DNA from: Euryodendron excelsum
Taxonomy: Eukaryota > Streptophyta > Magnoliopsida > Ericales > Pentaphylacaceae
Length of the DNA stretch: 64,000 nt
Assembly: GCA_033060915.1 (NCBI GenBank)
Contig: CM065384.1
Location: 13,018,501 to 13,082,500 of the forward strand
Direction: 5' to 3'
Shown in pieces: positions 9,173 through 20,676 of this stretch; position 1 is the first letter of the stretch, and each line of letters begins with the position of its first letter. Below the pieces are notes generated by a model. That model was not told the DNA's origin, did not search any database, and saw only the letters and a program-made list of their open reading frames with translations. A program made the translations under genes and the position numbers.

Positions 9173-12100
9173 CTTCCTTGTAAATCCTAATTCAGGGTGC
9201 GGAGTTTTAGACGTTATCTTTAGACTTAGAGAGAGTATTAGAAAGCTTTCATATTGTCTTCTTTCATTAGATTAATAATATTCATGTCTTTGATTCCATT
9301 GCTTTCAATATAAATTTTATATTTCATTATGTTCATGAGTAGCTAATCATCTTTCTTGGCAAGGAACGTGAAGATTGTCCGGGAAATGATGATTTGACAA
9401 GGTATTCAATTGGGTTTTCTCGTTCTATCTTTTAAATAATGAATCTTTCTTTTCTTCATTCTTTTTCTTTCGAAATCAAGCGTTTGTGATCATATCTTTG
9501 AGTGTTCATGCACGACGTTAATATCGTATGGGTGCTGCTTAGATTCCTGATATGAACGTTTTGAATCTATTTTCTAAAAAAATATTGAATAAAGTTGAGA
9601 TAGATTCTAAATTGGTTTTAACCGTGAAATCTTTCGATTCAATGACATAAGTTGTTGTTGAATTGAGTTACAAACAAATACCTTGGGAAATTATTATTCT
9701 ACCAGGCAATTGAATCATTCTTAGCCAAGATCTTCTTTTACTTAGTAAAACTCTTAATTTTTATTTAATCATTACATAAACAATCTCTTCAAACCAAATC
9801 ATTATTATTTCTTATTTTTGAGGTTATTCTTTGAGTTTTTATTCGTTTAAAGAGAGTTTCCTTTGAACACCAACCGTCTTCCCTGTGGATCGACCTCGGA
9901 CTCCTCCGAGTATTACTACATCGTGGCCGTGCAATTGCGGATCAAATCGCACTTTCTGGAAGCCATCAGCGGCCCCACTAGGCCCAATAAAGGTAAAATG
10001 ACCAAAATGCCCTTGGGGTATTACGCAGTCTAATTCTTGTTGGCACGTTTTCCTAAAGATGGTAAGTTCGTATTTAAACCTTAATTCTAGTTCCAAATCC
10101 AGTTCAGAGTAGTCAAACTCAATTCGACATATCTTTTAAGAAAGTTGATCCCTCAGATGGTAAGTCCATCTAATATGACACGTTTATCGAGAAAGCAAAA
10201 AGCCCCTCAGAAGGTTAAGTCCCTTCACACCTGACGACCGAGATAGGACCTAAGTCCCTAAGATGGCATTTCTGGCATATGCTAGCCCACCAATGTAGAA
10301 TATTCGCGATTCGACACGTCGATCAGAAAAGTACTTAAGGGAAGTACATATGGCCTCGAGGCGATAAGACCATCCAGCAACTTTTCGAGATCTAGCAGTC
10401 TTCAGAATGAATACACATTGTCAGAGTGACGAAGACATTCACAAACATTGCAATCGTCAGAGTGATGGAAATATTCACAAATAGGTCAACATCGAGAATG
10501 TTAGCAAACCCCCTATGTCACGGGACTGAACACGCCTCTTGGTTGTGACATGTTTACCTAAGGATGTGATACCTTTAGAAACCAACTCGTCACACACCAT
10601 CAGAGTGATGGAAATACTCAAAATCTAGGTTAACAACAGTGCCTGCTAGCCCATTTTGGTAAAAACTAACCAAGCTGCCCCTTGGGCCCCATCGGCACGC
10701 TTCTCGAAAAAGTACCTAAGACCTCAGAACGGTAAGTCCACCCTTCTAAGACGGTCCCAAAGATAATCTAGCATATTCTAATGCCTTCTAATCGCTTCCG
10801 AATTGATTCCGAAAGCATCTAGTCAAAATGATCATGATGCCTTTAGGCATCCGATCACTTTTGAGTACCACACCGGCATTGGGTATCAAATCAGTTACCT
10901 TCTGAGGATGCTTATAATAGTATCTCTAACCTTCTAGTACCTCTTCGGACCATACCGAGTCTATTCCGGTAAACCCAGTGTGAAATGACCATTTTGTCTT
11001 TGATAGGCTGATTGCCTTGTTCAACTACACCGGCTTTGGGTATCAAATCGGTAATCTCTCGGAATACTCTTAATAGTGTTTTCAACCTTAAAGTCTTCTC
11101 ATAGATCACTCTGGGTCGATCCTAGTGTTTCTCGGCTCAAATGACCGTTTTGCCTCTGGTGGGCTAGTCGCCCTTTTTAATTACTTTGGCTCAGATCATC
11201 AAGCCAGTTTTCTTCGGAACACTCTTGTAGGGGTTAACAAAATCACTCCAGAAAACTCTACGTCTTTGAAAACAGACTTTAAGTTGTCCTAAAAACCCTA
11301 ATTCTCTCAAGTTTCTCTCAAGTCTTAGCTTCCTACACTCAAACCCTAATCGATACACTTCAAACCTTAGCCTCCAAGCTCCATTGAAGGCCAAGTCCAG
11401 CCCTTTCAATGCTCTTGAAGGTCTCTCAAGTTCAAGAAAGTTTTTCATTGAAGCCTTCAACCAAAGAAGAAGACAAGGTAAGGTTTAATTTACTTTTATC
11501 TAATTCCCCTCTCTCTTTTACCCCACCTAACCCACTTGGTTTTTTTTTTTATTTTTTTTATTTTAACCCCCATCTTTTACCCCCTCTTCTTGCATACTTG
11601 AAACAAGGGACCTTTCGGTTCATGCCTAGGAAGGTCTTGGAGGAAATTACCGTGTTAGGGATTTTCTTTGAGTTCAACCTAAGATGGTGTGAATTCGGCC
11701 CCTTTGGTTATGTGGTGAATCCTAATTATATGTTCGTGTCCCTATTGCATTGTTGTTATCATAATAATGCATTCAAAGATGTTTTCAAACTTGCATTAAC
11801 GGTTGCTTTCAAAACTTGCATTAACGGTTGCTTTCAAAACTTGCATTCAAAACCTTTTCTTTCAAAGTTGTTTCTAAAACCACAACCCTAAGATGATTCT
11901 AGCTATTCCATGGCTAGGGTTATTTTAGGAAAATATTATATTCAATATGACCATCAAGGTCCAAATTGGATGCAAATCCTAAATTGTTTTTCAAGAAATC
12001 ATAACTCTAAGGTGATTGTAGCCATTCCATGGTTAGGGTAGTTTTAGAAAAGTGTTACATTCAATGTGACAATTAAGGTCCATATTAGAGTTTCAAACCC

Positions 12101-13947
12101 TAGTTGTTGTCAAAATTACTACCCTAGAATAGTTTTAGTGTTCTCATGATTAGAATCATTTTAGGGAAGTGAGATATTCAAAAGACTTTTAAAAGTCTAT
12201 ATTCATACTTTTCTTAAATCGTTTTGCAAATCTACTTCCTAAAAATCTTTTTCAAAGATTCGTTTTTCAAAAGCCCTTTGTCTTGAAAACCAAGTCAAAA
12301 CCTTGTAGTCTGTATTTAGGAAACCCTAGTTTTCTCACATAAAATCTTGGTTTTCTATTTGCATTAAATTATATATTTTCAAAATCATTTTCTACATAAA
12401 ATCATAAATTTCCTAATTCAAAAGTCACATAAAATAATAGATTTCCAAAACTAAAGCTTTTCAAATTTTCTAAAATCAAATCTTGTCTCAAATAGGAAAC
12501 CTAATCAAATATCCCATTTTTGGAGATAAAATCTAATATCTTATTTTAGGAAATAGAGATCAAATCTTTCCTAATTTTCATTTTTTCTAATGTCAACCTT
12601 TCCTAATTTCATTCCTACCAAAAACAAACCTTTCATTTTTCAATTGAAATCCAATCTTTCCAATTCAAATGTATTGCATAAAGCCTATGTTCTAGGATTG
12701 CTTCGATCTCAAGTTACCTCAAACCTAGGTCAAACATTATCGAACTCAAATTTTCAAATTCAATGTTTATTAAATCAAATCTTTCTAAATTTTGACTTTT
12801 AAAATTGTAAATCAAATCTTTCCTAAAATGAAAACTTTTCTAAGATGAAACTTTCATAATTTGAAGTTTTCTAAAATCAAACTTTTCAAGTGCATGTCTA
12901 AACCTTAGGATGTCTAAGCCCTAGTTGAACCTTAATCCCAAGTTAGGAAACTCCAATGCTTTTTTAAATCAAGATAGTTTTCAAACCCCAATTTAAGTCA
13001 AGATGATTGCAACGTTCAATTCAAGCTTTCTAAAATAAGTCCAAATTCTACTTCAAAGTTCGATTTCAAATTAAAGTTAATTTCAAATCAAAGTTCAATT
13101 TTCAATCCTCCAATCAAAGCTTAAATTAAACCCTTTTCAAGTTAAACTTTTCAAAGACCCCAAAGTGTCTATTTTCAATTCAATCGGACCCCGAGTCCAA
13201 ACTACTCCTGACCTAATTCCTAACAAAATGATACATAGGTAACCCTCATAGATGCGGTTATAACCTTTTTCAAAATTCAAATTTCCTTTTTCAAAATTTT
13301 TTCCCAAATTCTTTTCATGCACTTGCATATTATGTATTACATTATTCCTAGAGTGATGATATAAACGTCTTTTCAAAATTCTTAAAATATATATAAGGGG
13401 ACATTAAATAATAGAAGATTCTAAATGAGTAAACCTAGGATGAACAGACCTATAGGTACCGCAAGAGCGACATAGGGTGATAACCTAATGTGTCTTACTT
13501 ATATGTCACCAATTTCCGAACCTAGAATCACTGTTTTTAAAAGATCAAAGCAGAGTTATTTTCAAAATTGGAGCGGAGTTATTCAAATAAGTTTGTTTTC
13601 GAACTTTACTTTCAAGATCAAAGCAGAGTTATTTTCTTAAGTCTGTCTTCTGACTTTACTTAGTTTTAGGTGACCTAACTCACCTTAACAAAGTTAATTG
13701 GCGACTCCAAACCTTTTTCAAAATTCCTTATTCAAATAAATTGTTAATTCAAAATCTAGTCGCGCTTATTCTTCTAGGAGGATAAGTTATAACGAGAGAG
13801 TACCGTGCGTTTTCCACAAATACCTCGAGTGCAAAAAATCGGGACGCGACACTCGTTACACACTATCAGAGTGATGGAAATACTCAAAACGCAGGTTAAC
13901 TCCAGTACTTGCTAGCCCATTTCGGTGAAAAATGATCAAAATGCCCC

Positions 13948-14278
13948 CTGCAGGAGGATTTAACAGATCAACCGTGGTTCAACATCTTGCTCTGTGAGCA
14001 AGTACTTAAGTGTGGCATGGTCAGTATATGATAACTAGTGAGCCGACCAAGTACGAACGAAATTTATTAAGAGCAAATACTACAACAAGTAGCTCTTTTT
14101 CGATGGTTGTATAATTGATTTGGGCTTCATACAGTGTCTTACTAACATAGTATATAACATATGGCTTCTTGTCCTTACGTTGACCTAGCATAACCCCTAT
14201 GGCAAAGTCACTCACATCACACATCAATTCAATTGGAAGAGACCAATCAAGAGGTTGTATGATGGGTGCAGTGGTCAA
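13948..14278 (-). pseudogene. RNase H fragment of the Athila-like element
   Basis: The minus-strand frame at 14278-14021 reads through LPIELMCDVSDFAIGVMLGQ and later YYVSKTLYEAQINYTTIEKE, the usual start of the Ty3/gypsy RNase H domain: the first catalytic Asp lies in CDVSDFAIG and the Glu in the TTIEKELL motif. A stop follows YLVGSLVIIY; in another frame the homology continues through TDHATLKYLLTEQD to about 13948, where the element is cut off. The second half of the domain and the integrase that normally follows are absent, so no activity is possible. Confidence 0.8.
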
Positions 14279-14399
14279 AAGTTGTTTAAGCTTATCGAAA
14301 GCTTCTTGGCAAGCTGACGTCCACTCAAATTTGTGACAACAGATGGAACATATGATGACTCATGTTACTAAAAGCTTGAATGAATTGCCGGTAAAAATC

Positions 14400-15158
14400 A
14401 GCATGCCCCAAAAACGAACGCACATCTTTGATAGTCCTAGGGGGAGGAAGTTTTTGAATTAGTTTAATTTTTGCCTTATCTACCTTTATCCCTTTACTAT
14501 AAACTATGTGACCTAACGCAATCCTTTATGTCACCATGAAGTGATACTTTTTCCAATTAAGAACCAGATGGCTCTCTTTGCGTCTTACTAACACTTTTTC
14601 TAGATTCTGTAAACACAAATCATAAGTATCACCATATACTGAAAAGTCATTCATAAAAATCTTTAAGATCCACTCCACGATGTCACTGAATATACTCATC
14701 ATGCACCTTTAAATGGTGGTTGGTGTGTTGTATAGGCCAAAGGGCATCCTCCTATAGGCATAAGTGCTAAAGAGACAAGTAAAAGTGGTCTTATCCTAGT
14801 CTTCTAGAGCAACTTCAATTTGGTTATAACAAGAATACCCATCTAGAAAGCAATAAAAGGCCTTCCCCGCGACTCTCTCTAAAACTTGATCAAGGAATGG
14901 AAGCAGAAAATAGTACTTACTAGTCATAGCATTGAGTCTACAATAGTCTATACACATGCACCATCCAGTTTGGAATCTAGTCGACAAAAGCTCATTCAGT
15001 TCATTTTTCACTACCGTAACTCTAGACTTTTTCAGAATAACCTGGGTTGGACTAACCTTTCGAGAATCAGCAATGTGGTATATGATACCTGCATTGAGAA
15101 ATTTCAGTACTTCTCCTGTTACTACTTCTTTCATTTTCGAATTTAATTGCCTTTGCAT
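14400..15158 (-). pseudogene. reverse transcriptase of the Athila-like element, inactivated
   Basis: The minus-strand frame from 15158 contains WCMCIDYCRLNAMT and FYCFLDGYSCYNQIEV, the fingers and palm of a Ty3/gypsy reverse transcriptase; the FLDGYS motif holds the first catalytic aspartate. Further along, homology continues with YRRMPFGL and then, near 14655, IFMNDFSVYG. The family has two aspartates here (F-M-D-D); this copy has Asn in place of the first. Several stop codons and frame changes break the domain. The enzyme would have copied element RNA into DNA in virus-like particles; this copy cannot. Confidence 0.85.
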
Positions 15159-15386
15159 TTGCTTACAGGTTTAGCCTCATCTTCTAGATAGATTCTATGG
15201 GTGCAGACTAATGGGTTAATACCATGTAAGTCGGTGATTGTCCAGCCTATGACTCTCCTATATTTCTTCAACACTCCTATCAAAGTTTCTTCTTGGCCTA
15301 CAGTAAGACTAAAAGGTATGACAACTGGATACGACTCTCCTTATCCTAAAAACATGTATTTCAAGGATTCTGGAAATGGTTTCCTA

Positions 15387-16238
15387 TCAGGAGTGGGGTC
15401 TAATAGAACTAAGATCTAGAGGTTCAAAAGTTGGTATCCACTGCGCCATAGCTTGAACACCCATATCCTCTAGACCTTCATAACAAAGACTCTCTAAAGG
15501 TGTCCCTCCATCTACTAGCTCTAGCCCCTCACTGAATACTAAGGCTCTCTCTAAAGTGTCCTCTATAATCTCTCTCTCAAAGTGCCCTTGCACTAATGTG
15601 TCCATAAGACTCACCTCCCTAATATCTTCAAATTTGCCAATTTTTTTGCTCACATTAAAGATGTTTAATTTAGCAGCCATATTGCCAAAGGAAAGTTTCA
15701 AGACCCCATTCCTACAGTTGATTAAAACATTGGAGGTAGCAATGAAGGGTCTTCCTAGGATGATTGGAATAGAAATTTGGGCATTAGAGCTTACTAAGGG
15801 CTGAGTATCAATCACAATGAAGTCTATGGGGAAATAAAACTTATCAACCTGTACAAGAACATCCTTCACCATCCTTTTAGGAACCTGAATAGACCTATCG
15901 GCTAGCTGAAGGGTGATTCTAGTAAGGTGCAACTCGCCTAACCCTAATTACTGATAAACTGAATAAGGGAGCAAGTTTACACTAGCTCCCAAGTTAAGTA
16001 AGGCTTGTTCAATGCGATGGTTTCTTATGACACATGAGATTGTAGGACACCCCGGGTCTTTGTACTTTGGTGGGGTGTTCGACTGCAAGATTGCACTTAC
16101 CTGATTAGCCAAAAATGATTTTTCTTTCACATTGAGTTTTCTCTTCACTGTGCATAAGTCTTTAAGAAACTTAGCATATGAAGGAATCTGCTTGATGGCA
16201 TCAAGGAGGGGAATGCTAATTTTCACTTGCTCGAACAC
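15387..16238 (-). pseudogene. retropepsin-like protease region, active-site Asp lost
   Basis: Two minus-strand frames, 16238-15948 and 15932-15387, are separated by one stop codon. The first ends in ALLNLGASVNLLPYSVYQ, where the family has DLGAS; the catalytic aspartate is replaced by Asn. The second holds ITLQLADRSIQVPKRMV and IILGRPFIATSNVLINCRNG, both typical of the retropepsin domain of Athila-type polyproteins. The protease would have cut the Gag-Pol polyprotein. With the key residue changed and a stop between the halves it is inactive. Confidence 0.85.
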
Positions 16239-16599
16239 CTTATAGACATCAGAGTTGTGAAGTTTATGTCTAGGTTTAGTTAACCTATAAGGGAAATGCG
16301 TGTGCGCTAGGACCTTAGCATCATTCTTCTTAGACTTCTATACTCTCACTTCTTCTTCTTTCTCACTTATTATCCTCTTGGTTTCTTTCTCTTTCTCCCC
16401 AACTTCGTCAATAACCCTCTCTTCACTCACTCCAGGAAGCTCTCCCTTAGACTCAGACTCTTTAGGAGGTATAGTTTTATCTACTATTTTCCCGCTCCAA
16501 AGGCTGGTGATTGACTGGACCTATTCCTGGTTAGTGGAAAGATTAGAACTAGTTTCATGCATATTGACTTGCCTAGTTGGGTTAGGCTGAGGTTGGGCA

Positions 16600-17965
16600 G
16601 GGAACCTCCCCTTTTCTTATACAGTTAAGGCTTGGGTCAATAAGGTCATTTGACCCTTTATCTTTTCTAAGGTCTTATCTACCCTAGCATTGACACCGCC
16701 TTAGGATTGTATAAATTCTGTGAGGGTGTCTTCTCATGACCTTTTATTAGGCAGTTGATAAGGTGGAGGTGCTTGATATTACTGCTGGATTGGTTGTCCC
16801 TGTTATGGTGGTGGTGGAGGAGGTTGATATTGTTGAGTGGCAGAAGTCCCCTAATTTCTCCAGCTAAAATTGGGGTGATTGTGCCACCCCGGGTTATAAG
16901 TAGGTGCATATGGGTTTTCTACTCCTCCTTGGTTAGGCATATGCTTATTATAGGGATTAACAACATTAACTTGACTTTGCACAACCTCCCTGCAAGCTGG
17001 AATGGAGGGACCATCATCAATATCATGGGCTCGACTATCACAGACCATGCATATAACCTCACTCACAAGTTCACTAGGGACTGTACTAGACACCACATTA
17101 ACCATGCTCATCTTTAGATCTTCTAGTTTCCTAGTGAGAGCTGCAAGTTTAGGATTCAAATCATCTACCTCTCTCAAAGTAAATCACCTAGCACCTTAGG
17201 TAATAGACTTGGACTCAGGGTTTTGAGTTCCAGTCGTATCCCAATCTCGTGCATTATCTGTCAAAAAGTCAAAGAAGTCAAAAGCTTCCTCAGGTGTCTT
17301 CTCATATGACTCTCCATTACACATGGTTTTAACAAATTTTTTAATTAAGGAGTTACAGAGGAAAATAAGACACTTATTACTTTCCATGGCTCTTGATCGT
17401 GATGTGGGCATGAATTTAAGATTTCCTTGTATCTCTACTAACACTGATAGAAGGTTTCATGTTAGTGGGGTTGGAATTAAGAGATTTGGCAATGAATCAC
17501 CTCAATTCTATGCTCTAAAAAAAATTTCTAAGGAAATTTAGCCTGTAGGACAGCCCATGAAGGTATAGACCTTGGTTTTAAAGTGTTAAGCCAAGTTTCA
17601 ACCTTATCTTGTAAAGAAAATGGAAAGAGCCTAAGACGAAGAGTCTCTTCTATGCAGGTGTTATCTAAGAATATGATGCACATCTCCTCAAAGTCCTTTA
17701 TATGTTGGTAAGGCTTCTCAAAATCCATCCCATAAAATTTTGGGATCATTTGGGCCATACCCGGTTTAAAGTTCAAAGGAGGTAGTTGTGGTGGGAGAAC
17801 TATGCATGATGGTGGGGTTTGCCTTGCGGGATTCAGATAATCCCTGAGTGACCGAGGCAGTGGTGATCTGTTATTGCCCCTTGCTTGGGCATTGGCCGAA
17901 GGATTGACTATGGTCAGAGGGTCGACTATGTTGAGATTGGCCATCTCTTCAAAGTCGGTTAGCAA
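16600..17965 (-). pseudogene. gag region of the Athila-like element, broken
   Basis: The minus-strand frame at 17965-17528 includes LNFKPGMAQMIPKFYG, HIKDFEEMCIIF and LRLRLFPFSLQDKVETWL, a typical plant Ty3/gypsy gag domain. A frameshift and stops follow; the next frame (17444-17196) has MCNGESYEKTPEEAFDFFDF, also characteristic of Athila-type gag. Later frames (17177-16679) are rich in Asn, Pro and Gln, like the linker after the capsid. No clear CCHC zinc knuckle was found. The protein would form the particle shell; here it is in at least four broken pieces. Confidence 0.85.
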
Positions 17966-18470
17966 AGCACTGTTTATAGATGGGGATTTATGTGAAGGTC
18001 TATTTGTTACAGTCTACTGCTTTGGTCTCTTGACCAAACTAACATGCAAATGCAAGATGTAATAAATAGATTAGGCAGACAAGCCTTAACGTATCATAGA
18101 CAATCAATTAAGTCCTACCAAACCTTCAATCTCCTCAGAACAAATCACCAATTAAATCACAATCCAATTGACACTTCCAGTCTCTGTATGCTAAACAGTG
18201 CCACCGATAAGCAAATAGCACAAAATCCTAACCACCTCTATCACCTACCCAACTAAATGCAATATGAAAGAAAAAGAAAACAAGCAATCCTAAAAAATAA
18301 AAAAATAAAAGAAACAAAAATCTCTAAGATGCTCACAAAAGACTTAACTAAAGGTAGAACAAAGTTACCGAATGCGAGCTTTGGTGACTTCGGCATAGAT
18401 GATGGATGACAATTTCGCTTGTCTTGAACAATCTTTCAGAACAGGGTTCTAGCGCCTTTTGCTTTCAATG

Positions 18471-18487
18471 CCCCAGCAACGGTGCCA
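18471..18487 (-). other. primer-binding site of the Athila-like element
   Basis: The minus strand reads TGGCACCGTTGCTGGGG just inside the LTR. Athila-type elements use TGGCGCCGTTGCCGGGG, complementary to the 3' end of tRNA-Asp; two positions have drifted. It fixes the orientation and the LTR edge. Confidence 0.8.
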
Positions 18488-18494
18488 AAATACT

Positions 18495-19796
18495 TGACTC
18501 GCTCCAGAATTGCTCATGATGTAATCCTAAGTACAGGATGTGCGAGTTAGTAAATACTCGGTAAGAGCGGGGTCAAACCTCAAGAAACTGTGAAGGGTTT
18601 ATAGACCTCGCTCTAAATCGAAGATTTGTGGAAAACTCGCCAAAAAGAAAAGTCAAAATTGATTCTTGATTGATTTGATTGTTTAAGTAAACTAGAATTG
18701 AATTCGATTGTAAATAATAAAGAGAACGATCTTGGGGGGGAACGATCCAATTATTGGGTGAATGTGCGATTGATCAAGATATTTTAACTCAATTTAATAA
18801 CTATAAGAGTGTTGTTGAATCGAAAGATTTATCAATGAAAATTGTTTGGAATCTTGATGGGTTCTTGAGAATTCATAAGGAATTGGGTTTCAAAGCGTTC
18901 TTATTAGGGTTTCAAGCAACCAATATCCCAAAACTCAATTTGTGTATAATGGCTCAAGAATATGATAAAAAAATATTGATTTCAAGAGAAGAATCTCAAG
19001 AACACATTAAGATTTGAGAAGGAAGGATGAAAATGTTAAAGTTCTTGGATTACCTTGATCAATCTCACAAAATCCTTCAATCTTCACATTCCTATGCCAA
19101 GAATTGATTTGCTACGCAAAGACATGAATAAATCTTGATTTGTATTGAGAAAATATGATGTTTGATTACAAGGAATTGAAAGCAAAATCATAAACCTAAC
19201 TAATCTCTCTAAAAAAAACTCTTAAAAAACTCTAGAATAATGTTTAGAATGGATACATCTCGAATTAAGGTTATAATGGCCTTTAAATAGGGTTAGAAAG
19301 CTAAAAAAGGAGTCAAAAATTGCAGGTTTAGGCCGTTGGAACGCCTCCCAGGTCGTTGGAACGGCTGGACTAGCTCCTCGAATTATTGGAATAGCCAAAC
19401 TGGTCATTGGAATGGTTTACAGTGAGCTAGATTTATTTAGCTCCGTTTTGACCACTTTAGAGTCCGAATTAGCCAATACACATTAGAGATAAACTTGTAG
19501 ATCTTGAAGTCTTCTTTTCAATGCCAGAAAAATTAGCTCAATTGAATGCCAGAGTCAAAAGTTATGGCCAAAATACCGATATAGCGTCGACTACCATTCT
19601 CTGGTTTGATGGCTACGCATCCGCCTCAACCATTCTTGCTTCCTTTTCACCCTTTTAGCTTTTCTAACCTACAAAACCAAACAAAAACACTATAATTCAA
19701 AAACTTATCTAAATTAGAGCAATTAACAATGCACTAATTCTAACAATGCGAATTAAAAGATTGTAATTACACTTTTACAGTGCAATCACTTAGTCA
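18495..19796 (-). repeat. 5' LTR of the Athila-like element, 1,302 bp
   Basis: On the minus strand it starts TGACTAAGTG (19796) and ends GCGAGTCA (18495), so its ends are the inverted pair TGACT/AGTCA. The primer site begins 7 bp further on. The end segment carries GAGGTTTGACCCCGCTCTTACC...CGAGTATTTACTAAC, like the segment near the end of the 1.3-kb solo LTR at 8649-9968, but the two LTRs are not the same family. No matching 3' LTR remains. Confidence 0.8.
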
Positions 19797-20587
19797 ACAC
19801 CAGTGCCTGCTAACTCATTCCAGTGAAAAATGCCCAAAACACCCTCGATGGGCCCCATTGGCACCCTTCTCGAGAAGGTACCTAAGATCTCAGAGCAACA
19901 AGTGCACCCTTCCAAGACTATTCTAGAGATAATCTAGCACATTCTAGTTCTTTCCAGTTGCTTTCGAATCGATTCCAAGAGGATTTGGTCAAAATGATCA
20001 TTTTGCCCCTAAGCATCCAATCGCCTCTAGGTAATAAACTAGTTCTGGATATCAAATTAGTTTCCTTTTGAGGATACTTTTAACAGTATTCCCAACCTTT
20101 CGGTACCTTTCCAGAACATTTCGAGTTCATTCTTGTAAACCCGATACGAAATGACCCATGGGGGGTTGGTCTCCTTTTCCAACCATACCAGCTTTGGGTA
20201 TCAAACTGGCCATCCCTCAGAGCATTCTTAATAATGTTCCAAACCTTCAAGGCTTCTCATGGACCACTATGGAATAACCCTGATGTTCCTCAGATCAAAT
20301 GATCGTTTTACCCCCTGTAGGTCGGTCACCCTTTTCAACCACGCTGGCTTTGGTTGTCAACCCAGTTATCTCTAAGGCACTCTTTTAAGGGTTCCCATCG
20401 ATTCCCGGCAGAGTCTAGCTACTCAGAACCTTCAGGATCATTCTTGAACTTTTCAGAGTTATTTTTAGTAAAGCCAGGCAAAAAATTGAACGGTAGTCAC
20501 TAGTACAAGTACCCAAATCTTCTGCCTTGTATCCCAAAGGTCAAAGATCTTTTTTTTTTTTTTTGACTTAACAATTTTTCTAAGAAG

Positions 20588-20676
20588 CTGGCACCACTAG
20601 TAGTGGCACCAAGCTAAAATTTTGCCTGACACCACTATAATAGGCACTAGTGCCAAATTTTGGCTGCCTATAAATA
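20588..20676 (+). promoter_or_regulatory. palindrome cluster and TATA box of LTR-A copy 2
   Basis: Decayed palindromes (GGCACCACTAGTAGTGGCACC at about 20590; GGCACTAGTGCC at 20643-20654) precede TATAAATA at 20669-20676. The arrangement matches copies 1 and 4. Confidence 0.5.

Larger units (their letters stand above)
8649..9968 (+). mobile_element. solo LTR of a Ty3/gypsy element, 1,320 bp
   Basis: It starts TGATTACACT and ends AAGCCATCA inside LTR-A copy 3, with an exact 5-bp duplication. A TATA box lies at 9165-9172. Near the end it carries a CCCTGTGGATCGACCTCGG...CCGAGTATTAC segment of the kind often seen at the ends of Athila/Tat-type LTRs. There is no internal region. It is the innermost, hence youngest, layer of this stack. 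A 105-bp tandem repeat with palindromes sits just before the TATA box and probably belongs to its promoter. Confidence 0.85.
8520..13851 (+). mobile_element. LTR-A solo LTR, copy 3
   Basis: It starts TGTAAGCACCCC and ends GGGACGCGACA, with an exact 5-bp duplication CTCGT. Subtracting the solo LTR inside it leaves about 4.0 kb. Compared with copies 1, 2 and 4 it lacks the TATA box and the palindrome cluster just before the leader (a deletion near 11190-11230), so it is probably promoter-dead. The leader keeps AAACCCTAA (11293 and 11341) and the donor GTAAGG at 11478. The exact duplication, and its position inside copy 2, make it younger than copies 1 and 2. Confidence 0.8.
13948..19796 (-). 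mobile_element. truncated Athila-like Ty3/gypsy retrotransposon
   Basis: On the minus strand, in order: a 5' LTR (19796-18495), a primer-binding site (18487-18471), gag, protease, reverse transcriptase and part of RNase H, then an abrupt end at 13948. Integrase and the 3' LTR are missing. The order gag-protease-RT-RNase H, the Asp-type primer site and the wording of the protease and RT motifs fit the Athila lineage. All reading frames are broken by stops or frameshifts, and two catalytic aspartates are changed. The break at 13947/13948 joins LTR-A copy 2 directly to the RNase H region, which marks a deletion. Confidence 0.85.

Noticed and set aside
8804..9183. Open frames on both strands with repeated MSGH/GHMSG peptides
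   Set aside because: They are translations of the palindromic 105-bp tandem repeat inside a solo LTR; the same words appear on both strands because the DNA is palindromic.
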